Source of the DNA: an uncultured Oscillospiraceae bacterium
GTDB lineage: Bacteria > Bacillota > Clostridia > Oscillospirales > Acutalibacteraceae
Length of the DNA: 64,000 bases
Direction of reading: 5' to 3'
Assembly (NCBI GenBank): GCA_900539845.1
Contig: UQDP01000001.1
Location: 1-64,000 of the forward strand
This document shows, in pieces, positions 57,342 to 64,000 of this stretch. Below the pieces are notes generated by a model that did no database searches, was not told the origin of the DNA, and worked only from the letters and a program-made list of their open reading frames with translations. Within the stretch, counting starts at the first letter, position 1. Each line of letters begins with the position of its first letter. A program made the position numbers and the translations under genes.

Positions 57342-58424
57342 TTATTTTTCGGTGATAATAATGTGTTCGATCTCAACATTTTGCTGAGCGCCCTGCCCGT
57401 TTAATGTTATAAGGGTGCCGCCTGTTTCGGTTGCGAAATTCCAGGGCTTGGGTGACGGTCCCGTTTTAAGACCGTATGTCATCGTGATTCCCTCATATGT
57501 AATGCTTGCGTTGTTCTCGTGGTCGTGACCGCAGAAAAGATATTTTGTGGAGCCGAGCTCCTTGCATTTGTCAAAGAAGCCTGAATTTACCTTGGCACAG
57601 CCGGGAAGATAAGCGCATTTTCCGAAACCGTATTCCTCCGGCACGGTATAGCTGCCGTCTTCATTTTGAACGGCGTATTTTTCAAGAGCCTCTTTAAATT
57701 CCGGCTGGGCAAAATGGGAAAATACCATCGAAGGCACGGTCCTGCCTGCGGCGGCTTCAATGCCTTTTACGTTCCACTCGTACCAGGCAATCTGTTCATA
57801 TCCCATATAAACTTCACCCGTTGCGCCGTCATCATATTCCATATATCTGCCGTTATCCATCATAAAGATCGTATAAACAGGACTGCCGCTTTCCGTTATG
57901 TTGATCACATAGTTGCCGCTGCCGTACAGATTGGAGGGGCCTTTCTGAAACAGGCAGTATTCCGAATCCATGTAACAATCACCTTGCCAGTTAAGGCTGT
58001 TTGTGGGTATTTCGCTGTCATGATTTCCGTATACGGGAGCCCACGGGATTTTGTAAGAATCCATATGTTTAATTAAATTTTTCAGGGAAAAACGGCTTGC
58101 CATAGCGGATACGTTGTCGCCCGGCATAACAATCAGATCGGGCTGAGTCTGCGCAACCAGCGCGTCCATCTCATCGTAGCACGCTTTATTGTCGCTCAGG
58201 ATTGCCCAAAGCTGCGTATCCGTAAACATGAGAATTTTGAAATCTTCTCTTGTTTTGTCAACAGTCTGAATCGCTGAAAGATCAAAATCCTGTTCAGCGC
58301 CCCATATCTCAACATGCTTTTCGCCGGTAAGCGGGAAAAACAGTACGCCGACAACAACAATCGCCGCCGCAGCCAAAACGCAGGCTGTTATCTTTATTCC
58401 TTTAATTATTTTTGCTTTTTTCAT
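57342..58424 (-). CDS. Membrane-anchored metallophosphoesterase
   Basis: A 360-residue calcineurin-like phosphoesterase outside the cell. An N-terminal membrane helix (ITACVLAAAAIVVVGVLFF) anchors it. Metal-binding motifs appear in order: FTDTQ, MPGDNV, YGNHDSE, FSHFAQPEF and CGHDHENN. It resembles the Dcr2/purple-acid-phosphatase-like branch. GAGAGGG precedes the ATG. It is followed on the same strand by the DUF5054 gene, and together they could process an extracellular phosphorylated glycan, which is speculation. Confidence 0.88.
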   Translation of the reverse strand: MKKAKIIKGIKITACVLAAAAIVVVGVLFFPLTGEKHVEIWGAEQDFDLSAIQTVDKTREDFKILMFTDTQLWAILSDNKACYDEMDALVAQTQPDLIVMPGDNVSAMASRFSLKNLIKHMDSYKIPWAPVYGNHDSEIPTNSLNWQGDCYMDSEYCLFQKGPSNLYGSGNYVINITESGSPVYTIFMMDNGRYMEYDDGATGEVYMGYEQIAWYEWNVKGIEAAAGRTVPSMVFSHFAQPEFKEALEKYAVQNEDGSYTVPEEYGFGKCAYLPGCAKVNSGFFDKCKELGSTKYLFCGHDHENNASITYEGITMTYGLKTGPSPKPWNFATETGGTLITLNGQGAQQNVEIEHIIITEK

Positions 58425-58556
58425 GATGATTACCCTCTCTTTATGCGTTATTTACATTTTATGCGCACTCAATTCATTATACCGCCGTTTAAAATCGGCT
58501 GCAATCAGTAATATTCAATAAATTTCGCCTGCACTTTTTGTACTTTTATAACAAAA

Positions 58557-58584
58557 ACAGAGCTGCATTTTGATGCAGCTCTGT
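58557..58584 (-). terminator. Terminator of cysK
   Basis: ACAGAGCTGCA (58557-58567) pairs exactly with TGCAGCTCTGT (58574-58584), followed on the minus strand by TTTTGTTAT. Confidence 0.88.
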
Positions 58585-58623
58585 TATAAATTATGTATTA
58601 AATTAATAAATTAGAGTTAAAAA

Positions 58624-59553
58624 TCAATCATCAAAAAGAACCGTGCTGAAATATCTTTCTCCCGTATCGGGCAAAACGGTTACCACGGTCTTGCCTTTCC
58701 CGAGCCGGCGCGCAAGCTTGATTGCCGCCGCCACATTGGAACCGCTCGATATGCCGCACATTATGCCCTCCTCGGACGCAAGACGCCGTGCGGTTTTGAT
58801 TGCCTCTTCATCCGACACAACGCATATGTGTTCGTAAATCGTGGTATTCAGATTATCCGGGATCAGACCGTCTCCTATTCCCATCTGAAGATGCGTTCCA
58901 ACAGATCCGCCGCTCAGTATAGCGGCGTTTTCAGGCTCCACCGCCCAGATCTTAATGGATGGATTCTGCCTTTTCAGAACCTCTCCTATGCCGCTTATCG
59001 TGCCGCCTGTTCCTACACCGCTGCAAAAGCCGTCTATATCTCCGCCGACCTGTTCAAGGATCTCGGCGGCGGTGTGGTATATGTGCGCTTTCGGATTATC
59101 AGGGTTCTCAAACTGCCCCGGTATATATACGTTGGGATCTTCGGCCGCCATTCGCTTTGCTGTTTCCATGCATTCCTCTATGCATTTGCCGATGTTGCCG
59201 TCATCGTGGATCAGGATAACCTCGGCGCCGTAATTTTTAACAAGCTTTCTGCGCTCTTCGGAAACGGAATCCGGCATGATTATCTTGATCTTATAGCCCT
59301 TAACAGCGCCGACCAGCGCAAGACCGATACCCTGATTTCCGCTTGTGGGTTCCACGATAACCGTGTCTTTATTTATAAGACCTTTCTCTTCTGCGCATCT
59401 GAGCATGTTGTATGCAGTACGGGTCTTTATTGAGCCGCCTATGTTCACGCCCTCGTATTTAACAAGGATCTGCGCTGCATCAGGTTCACAAAGCCTGTTC
59501 AGCCTTATCATCGGCGTGTGACCGATCGCGTCAAGAATCGTATTATATACCAA
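58624..59553 (-). CDS. cysK: Cysteine synthase (O-acetylserine sulfhydrylase) family
   Basis: A 309-residue PLP enzyme that makes cysteine from O-acetylserine and sulfide. The PLP lysine is Lys43 in NIGGSIKTR, the substrate loop is EPTSGNQGIGLA, and the phosphate-binding loop is GVGTGGTISG; GISSGSNVAAA is near the end. Two usual positions differ: GGSIKTR instead of GGSVKDR, and SGNQG instead of SGNTG. The second change is also found in cystathionine- and related beta-synthases, so the sulfur acceptor or donor may differ. It is a single gene; no T-box or S-box is visible upstream. Confidence 0.88.
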   Translation of the reverse strand: MVYNTILDAIGHTPMIRLNRLCEPDAAQILVKYEGVNIGGSIKTRTAYNMLRCAEEKGLINKDTVIVEPTSGNQGIGLALVGAVKGYKIKIIMPDSVSEERRKLVKNYGAEVILIHDDGNIGKCIEECMETAKRMAAEDPNVYIPGQFENPDNPKAHIYHTAAEILEQVGGDIDGFCSGVGTGGTISGIGEVLKRQNPSIKIWAVEPENAAILSGGSVGTHLQMGIGDGLIPDNLNTTIYEHICVVSDEEAIKTARRLASEEGIMCGISSGSNVAAAIKLARRLGKGKTVVTVLPDTGERYFSTVLFDD

Positions 59554-59640
59554 AATATCTCCCCCTTGTACTATTGTATTTCTGTTTCTGCGATATTATA
59601 TCACTTATGTTATCTTTTTTCAAGAAAATAAGGATATATA

Positions 59641-59669
59641 TGGAATTCGGCAGGACTGTGTGATATAAT
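59641..59669 (+). promoter_or_regulatory. Probable tcdA promoter
   Basis: TATAAT at 59664-59669, preceded at 17 nt by a weak -35, TGGAAT (59641-59646), 38 bp before the GTG start. Confidence 0.45.
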
Positions 59670-59707
59670 CCTTTTAATCGGCAAATGAATCGTGAGGTGA
59701 ATGTTCA

Positions 59708-60427
59708 GTGGATCAGTTTGATAGAACAAGGCTTCTGATCGGAAGTCAGGGTATGGACAGGCTGAAGAACAGCCGCGTTGCCGTATTCGGCATAGGCGGT
59801 GTGGGCGGCTATGTTGTTGAGGCGCTTGTGCGTTCGGGCGTGGGTGCGCTCGATCTTGTTGACAGCGATGATGTCAGCCTTACGAATCTGAACAGGCAGA
59901 TCATAGCCACGCATCAAACAATAGGTGCACCTAAAACAGAAGCGGCAAAAGCGCGCGCGCTGAGCATAAACCCGGAGGTCAAAATAGAAATCCACAATCT
60001 TTTTTATACGCCTGAAACAGAACACCTGTTTGATTTTTCGGTTTATGATTATGTTGTGGATGCGGTCGACACTGTTACCGCTAAGCTTTCCATAATAAAA
60101 AAAGCGAAAGCGAGCAATGTGCCGGTAATCAGCTCCATGGGAGCAGGGAACAAGCTTCGCCCCGATCTGCTTGAGGTCGATGACATATATAACACCTCGG
60201 TTTGTCCGCTTGCGCGCGTTATGCGCTCTCGGCTCAGAAAGCTCGGCATAACATCGCTTAAGGTGGTATATTCAAAGGAAGAGCCTGTAAGCGTTAAGGC
60301 GGCGGCAAACGATGAGGCGCTTCCTCCCGGCAAGCATTCCGTCCCGGGAAGCACGGCGTTCGTGCCGAGTGCGGCAGGGCTCATCATAGCTGCCGAGGTC
60401 TTTCGTGATCTTACGGGGATGCATTGA
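59708..60427 (+). CDS. tcdA: tRNA threonylcarbamoyladenosine dehydratase
   Basis: A 239-residue E1-like enzyme that cyclises t6A37 of tRNA to ct6A using ATP. FGIGGVGGYVVEALVRSGVG binds ATP; DSDDVSLTNLNRQ carries the catalytic residues; VVDAVDTVTAKL and the cysteine in YNTSVCPLARVMR follow, and GSTAFVPSAAGLIIA closes the fold. The start is GTG 59708, after GAGGTGA. It belongs to the ThiF/MoeB/HesA superfamily, and the length fits TcdA. It is followed by a convergent phosphodiesterase gene. Confidence 0.92.
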   Translation: MDQFDRTRLLIGSQGMDRLKNSRVAVFGIGGVGGYVVEALVRSGVGALDLVDSDDVSLTNLNRQIIATHQTIGAPKTEAAKARALSINPEVKIEIHNLFYTPETEHLFDFSVYDYVVDAVDTVTAKLSIIKKAKASNVPVISSMGAGNKLRPDLLEVDDIYNTSVCPLARVMRSRLRKLGITSLKVVYSKEEPVSVKAAANDEALPPGKHSVPGSTAFVPSAAGLIIAAEVFRDLTGMH

Positions 60428-60437
60428 GTCTTTTCCG

Positions 60438-60908
60438 TTATATTTTCGCATGGATGCAGACAACGCCTGCGTCTGTAACATCAATTATACCGTAGCGTGC
60501 ATCCAATACAGCACCGGGATTAAAAAAATAGATACCGTCAATATATTCCTGAAACGGGGTGTGGGTATGGCCGAAGAGGGCAATATCCGCGCCCCTTCTT
60601 TTCGCCTCGTTGATATAGAGCGACAATCCTGATTTAACACGGAATGTGTGCCCGTGGCACATCAGCACCTTTTTGCCGCCGAACATGAATTCCTCTGTTT
60701 CAGGGGCGTCGGACGACCAGTCGCAGTTTCCCGACGCGCATATCAGATTAAGCCTGCTGCCGAAGTATAACTTTGCGTTTTCAAGATCGCGCTGTGAATT
60801 GCAGTCTCCGAGATTTACAAAGAGGGAGGCGTCGTCGATATGCTTTTCCGCAATATCAAAAAACGTTACGCTTTTTCCGTGGCTATCGGAAGTGATTATC
60901 ATTCTCAT
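60438..60908 (-). CDS. YfcE/MJ0936-family metallophosphodiesterase
   Basis: A 156-residue stand-alone calcineurin-like phosphoesterase. It has metal ligands in TSDSHG, LGDC, SGNCDW, MCHGHTFRV and the final FGHTHTPF, the full set for the YfcE family. It ends in the standard FFNPGAVLDARYGIIDV. The biological substrate is unknown; relatives cleave phosphodiesters in vitro. It is convergent with tcdA. Confidence 0.92.
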   Translation of the reverse strand: MRMIITSDSHGKSVTFFDIAEKHIDDASLFVNLGDCNSQRDLENAKLYFGSRLNLICASGNCDWSSDAPETEEFMFGGKKVLMCHGHTFRVKSGLSLYINEAKRRGADIALFGHTHTPFQEYIDGIYFFNPGAVLDARYGIIDVTDAGVVCIHAKI

Positions 60909-60967
60909 TCATATACGCCCTTTCTTTTTCATATGTATTATTATACTTCGCATAAGGGGGGAATACA

Positions 60968-61219
60968 ATGAGCGATTTCAACTTGAATGAAAATGAGCTT
61001 AAAAAACTGATGAAAAACGCCTCGTCAAGATCATCAATAGACATCGGCAAGATGAAAGAGGCGGCGGACAGCGGAAAACTTGATGATTTTTTGAATAAAA
61101 ATCTTTCTCCCGACACCGGAAAAAAGCTTAGATCCGTATTGTCCGATAAAAAGGCTCTTGAAAAAATGCTGGGGAGTAAAGAAGCGCAGGCGCTTTTACA
61201 AAAATTTAAAAAGGAATAG
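60968..61219 (+). CDS. Small hypothetical protein
   Basis: An 83-residue charged, helical protein: SDFNLNENELKKLMKNASSR, then a repeat-like region with LDDFLNKNLSPDTGKKLRSV and a C-terminal MLGSKEAQALLQKFKKE. The ATG follows AGGGGGGAA. The function is not recognised. It heads a three-gene group of small proteins that is followed by the M16 peptidase pair. Confidence 0.7.
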   Translation: MSDFNLNENELKKLMKNASSRSSIDIGKMKEAADSGKLDDFLNKNLSPDTGKKLRSVLSDKKALEKMLGSKEAQALLQKFKKE

Positions 61220-61222
61220 CTT

Positions 61223-61573
61223 ATGGATAATTTAAACGATATTATTGCCAATCTTTCACCTGAAGATATGAATATGCTCAAAGGCGTGGCGGAATCTATT
61301 CTCGGTCCCGGAGAGAAAAAGGGGGCGGAAAAGCAGCAGGAAAATCTTCCTGCTGCCGGGCCCAATCCGCTCGGTCTCAGCGCGGATGATTTCAATATGA
61401 TGATGAAAGCCAAAACGATCTTTGACAAAATGAATTCCGCCTCAAACAAAAATACGGATCTCATTCTTGCCCTGAAGCCGCATCTTTCGCCCGAAAACAG
61501 AAACAAGGCGGATATCGCCGTAAAGATACTCAAGCTTTTTGATGTTCTGCCGCTTTTAAAGGATCTGTTTTAA
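61223..61573 (+). CDS. Small hypothetical protein
   Basis: A 116-residue protein: DNLNDIIANLSPEDMNMLKG at the start, a short Pro/Gln/Lys linker, then LSADDFNMMMKAKTIFDKMN and a C-terminal helix ending KLFDVLPLLKDLF. It is encoded 3 bp after the preceding gene, and both have short helical repeats around SPED/SADD. Membership in a spore- or envelope-related set is possible, but no evidence decides this. Confidence 0.7.
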   Translation: MDNLNDIIANLSPEDMNMLKGVAESILGPGEKKGAEKQQENLPAAGPNPLGLSADDFNMMMKAKTIFDKMNSASNKNTDLILALKPHLSPENRNKADIAVKILKLFDVLPLLKDLF

Positions 61574-61855
61574 ACGGCTGAATTTTCCGTCAGCGATATA
61601 GAGGACGCCAAAAGACGGGTCAGGGAGATGCATGAAAAAGCGTCTTCATATTTAAACGGTGAAAGCAGGGAACAAAGGAAAAAAGAGCCTGCGGGAAAGT
61701 CCGAACAGGTGCGTGAGCCTGCGGATAAAGAGGAAAAAGAGCCCTCCGAACAAAACAAGGATTCAACTATCATACTGATCATTCTGCTCATTCTGCTTTC
61801 CCAGGGGGAAACGGATGACAAGCTGCTGCTCGCGCTTCTGTATCTGCTGTTTTAA
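61574..61855 (+). CDS. Small hydrophobic-tailed protein, probable ACG start
   Basis: The coding signal begins directly after the previous stop codon: TAA is followed by ACG GCT GAA, reading (M)AEFSVSDIEDAKRRVREMHE and onward, then a Glu/Lys-rich linker and a hydrophobic end (STIILIILLILLSQG and DDKLLLALLYLLF). AAAGGA at 61558-61563 is well placed for ACG 61574. The first ATG in frame is at 61628 and would discard a 17-residue amphipathic segment that looks genuinely coding. Either ACG initiates or the original ATG was lost. With the full start the protein has 93 residues. The function is unknown. Confidence 0.55.
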   Translation, partial: TAEFSVSDIEDAKRRVREMHEKASSYLNGESREQRKKEPAGKSEQVREPADKEEKEPSEQNKDSTIILIILLILLSQGETDDKLLLALLYLLF

Positions 61856-62058
61856 CGGGCGGCAGCTTTTTTCATTCTGAATCAGTGATACACCTTGACT
61901 CTCATACAGTGTTTTTTAAGCTTTTAATTCATAAATTGTTAAATAAATAATATGTGGAAATAATTGTAATATTATGCTATCATATAAAAGTTAAAGCACA
62001 GAGAGTTTTCTGAAAACATCTTCTGTTTGCTAAGCAAATGATCTTCGGGAGGTTCAAA

Positions 62059-63345
62059 ATGTCTGATTTTATGAAAGAGGATGTTGAAGACGGCGTTGAA
62101 ATCATCGCCGTGGCGGCAGACCGCTTTAAAACCAATGAGATTTCGATTTCATGCCTCATGCCGCTCAGCGAGCGGTCTGCGGCGGATAACGCAATAGTTC
62201 CGATGCTGCTCGCGAGGAGTTCAAGGGAATACCCCTCCATACTGAGCCTTAACAGAAAGCTTGCTTCTTTATACGGAGCGCAGGTGGAGACAGTCATTTC
62301 AAAGGTAGGCGAGGTGCAGCACCTCAGAATAGACCTGACCTGTCTTGACGACCGCTTTTCGCTGGACGGTGAAAAGATAACGCTTTCGTGCGTCAATCTG
62401 CTGCTTTCGCTTTTGTTTGATCCGGCGCTTGATGAGAACGGAGATTTCCTGCCGGATAATGTTGAAAGGGAAAAACGCGTCCTCACTGAAAAAATAGAGA
62501 GTGAGGAAAACGAAAAACGCGTTTACGCCCTTCGCAGAGCCGAGGAGATCATGTTTGACGGAGAGCCTTATTCCGTAAACAGATACGGCTCAAGGGAAAG
62601 CGTGGCTGCTGTTACACCGCAGAGCGCTGCCGCGGCTTGGCGCAGTATCCTGAAAAGCGCAAAGCTTGTGCTGACCGTTGTGGGCAGTGCGGATATCGGT
62701 GAGATAAAAGACCTGTTTGCCGAAAAGCTTTCGCATATTCAGAGAGAATACAGAGCTTTGCCGGCGCCTGTCATAAAAAAAGTTTCAGGCAGCGTGAAAA
62801 CAGTTATGGAGCGTCAGAAAATCAAGCAGGGCAAGCTCGTTATGGGCTTCAAGGCGGACTGTGATCCGAATGATCCCGTCCGTGCCGCGGCGATGCGCTC
62901 TTTCTGCGATGTTTTCGGCGGCGGTCCCTATTCAAAGCTGTTTGCAAACGTGCGTGAAAAAATGAGCCTTTGCTACTATTGCTCGGCAAGGTTTACACGC
63001 CAAAAAGCTTTTGTTATGGTGCAGAGCGGCTGCGAGGAGGAAAATATGGAAAAAGCGCAGGCGGAGATCTTAAATCAGCTTGAGGAGATAAAAAAGGGCA
63101 ATTTTGATTATGAGTTCAGTTCCTCCAAGATCGCGCTTTCCGACGCGCTTGATTCGGTTTATGACGCTCCCGAATCCATCGAGGCGTGGTACGGTCTCCA
63201 AAGCGCGGACGGAAAATATATCTCGCCGTCAGAGAGCGCGAAGCTCAACAATGCCGTAACAAAGGAACAGATCATGGATTGCGCCGCGTCGGTACAGCTT
63301 GACACGGTATATAAGCTTTCCTGTGAAAAGGAGGATGCCGAATGA
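62059..63345 (+). CDS. ymfF: M16-family peptidase-like protein, inactive partner (YmfF type)
   Basis: A 428-residue protein of the pitrilysin superfamily. It shows the M16 architecture (ISISCLMPLSERSAADNAIV; LASLYGAQVETVISKVGEVQHL in parts; VFGGGPYSKLFANVREKMSLCYYCSA) but lacks the HxxEH zinc site in the expected N-terminal position, so it is probably the non-catalytic half of a heterodimer. ATG 62059 is chosen because GGGAGG precedes it. It overlaps the next gene, an intact M16 peptidase, by 4 bp. Confidence 0.9.
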   Translation: MSDFMKEDVEDGVEIIAVAADRFKTNEISISCLMPLSERSAADNAIVPMLLARSSREYPSILSLNRKLASLYGAQVETVISKVGEVQHLRIDLTCLDDRFSLDGEKITLSCVNLLLSLLFDPALDENGDFLPDNVEREKRVLTEKIESEENEKRVYALRRAEEIMFDGEPYSVNRYGSRESVAAVTPQSAAAAWRSILKSAKLVLTVVGSADIGEIKDLFAEKLSHIQREYRALPAPVIKKVSGSVKTVMERQKIKQGKLVMGFKADCDPNDPVRAAAMRSFCDVFGGGPYSKLFANVREKMSLCYYCSARFTRQKAFVMVQSGCEEENMEKAQAEILNQLEEIKKGNFDYEFSSSKIALSDALDSVYDAPESIEAWYGLQSADGKYISPSESAKLNNAVTKEQIMDCAASVQLDTVYKLSCEKEDAE

Positions 63346-64000
63346 AGATAACCGAGTCGCCGGAACTCAGAGAAAAGCTTTATGAGATAGACCATAAATC
63401 GGGACTTAAGGTCTTTGTGATGCCCAAAGAGAATTATAAATCCGCTTACGCGGTTATAGGCACCAAATACGGTTCCATTGATACCTGCTTTAAACGCAGC
63501 GATAAAAAGGACTTTATCCGTGTGCCTGAGGGGATAGCGCATTTCCTTGAGCACAAGCTGTTTGAGAGCGAGGAGTTGGACGCGTTTACACGCTATGCCG
63601 AAACGGGCGCTTCGGCAAATGCGTACACGTCTTTTGACAAGACCTGCTATCTCTTTCAGTGTACGGACAGGTTTGAGGACAGCCTGCGCATTCTGCTTGA
63701 TTTTGTGACCCATCCTTATTTCACAAAGGAAACGGTTGAAAAGGAGCAGGGCATCATCGGTCAGGAGATTACTATGTATTATGACGTTCCGGGCTGGATG
63801 AGCACCTTTAACCTGCTGAAATGCCTTTATAAAAACCACCCTGTAAGGATAGATATTGCCGGCACGGTTGAATCGATCGCGCAGATAACGGACAAGCTGC
63901 TTTATGACTGCTATGACACTTTCTATAATTTAAACAATATGGCGCTTGCCGTGGTGGGAAACGTTCAGCCCGAGCAGGTTCTGAAGATCTGCGATGAGGT
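63342..64000 (+). CDS. ymfH: M16-family zinc peptidase (YmfH type), cut by window end
   Basis: The visible 219 codons contain the inverted zinc motif HxxEH (GIAHFLEHKLFE, residues ~67-78), GASANAYTSFDKTCYLF, and the downstream zinc-ligand region VEKEQGIIGQEITMYYD. It starts with ATG overlapping the stop of the upstream partner. The pair corresponds to ymfF-ymfH of Firmicutes, where the catalytic and inactive subunits work together on peptides. The C-terminal half lies beyond the right edge. Confidence 0.93.
   Translation, partial: MKITESPELREKLYEIDHKSGLKVFVMPKENYKSAYAVIGTKYGSIDTCFKRSDKKDFIRVPEGIAHFLEHKLFESEELDAFTRYAETGASANAYTSFDKTCYLFQCTDRFEDSLRILLDFVTHPYFTKETVEKEQGIIGQEITMYYDVPGWMSTFNLLKCLYKNHPVRIDIAGTVESIAQITDKLLYDCYDTFYNLNNMALAVVGNVQPEQVLKICDE

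Noticed and set aside
59554..59640. T-box or S-box upstream of cysK
   Set aside because: The short upstream region lacks the TGGTACCGCG T-box sequence and S-box stems.

Overview
The window looks like the chromosome of a low-to-mid GC Gram-positive anaerobe of class Clostridia, probably a gut Oscillospiraceae/Ruminococcaceae relative. The evidence is the rimP-nusA-rnpM-ylxQ-infB-rbfA-nrnA-truB-ribF order, the adjacent M16 pair of ymfF/ymfH type, lipoprotein and Gram-positive signal sequences, strong AGGAGG ribosome binding sites, and DUF families typical of that group. The species cannot be named from sequence alone.

Layout. 1-2260: 5' part of a secreted glucosaminidase with SH3 and tandem FN3 modules. 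2388-8726: an XRE regulator behind a pseudoknot-like leader, then a TrpXYZ-like ABC transporter (lipoprotein, permease, ATPase) interrupted by an opposite-strand GT8-GT2 glycosyltransferase, then a sugar O-acetyltransferase. 8849-10250: gdhA behind a hairpin that covers its Shine-Dalgarno. 10275-19062: a long transcription/translation operon (rimP to truB, ribF, a HAD phosphatase, pncC). 19068-19432: a tRNA promoter followed by two 5' tRNA fragments.

19433-43804: a 24.4-kb AT-rich mobile element. A large serine integrase (38986-40593) has inserted it into the variable loop of a tRNA-Thr(CGT) gene. The tRNA 5' part ends at 19432 and its 3' part resumes at 43801, sharing CAGG. Joining the two element ends gives an attP-like site with perfect 14-bp inverted arms. 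The element carries its own, different tRNA-Thr(CGT) just inside the left end. Cargo includes two PadR-controlled units (MATE pump; YjdF), an AlkD-like repair protein, Vat/CatB-like and CatA-like acetyltransferases, GNATs, a P-loop kinase, NUDIX, HIT and histidine phosphatase proteins, an AraC/GyrI regulator, a radical SAM protein, a HEPN-like protein, and a decayed mobilization region (oriT-like hairpins and a MobC remnant). Between the integrase and the right end lies a two-gene operon: a Pol-beta-type nucleotidyltransferase and an 802-residue fusion of a radical SAM domain to a complete dGTPase. This pair is my best candidate for an undescribed, possibly anti-phage, system.

43898-64000: chromosome resumes with tRNA-Val(GAC), a putative nuclease-fold protein, an M48 protease, a two-component system, and an ABC exporter made of two paralogous FtsX-type permeases around one ATPase plus a membrane-anchored accessory protein. 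These are followed by a GH38-like protein, a metallophosphoesterase, cysK, tcdA, a YfcE-like phosphodiesterase, three small proteins (the third apparently with an ACG start) and the ymfF/ymfH pair, the last cut by the right edge.
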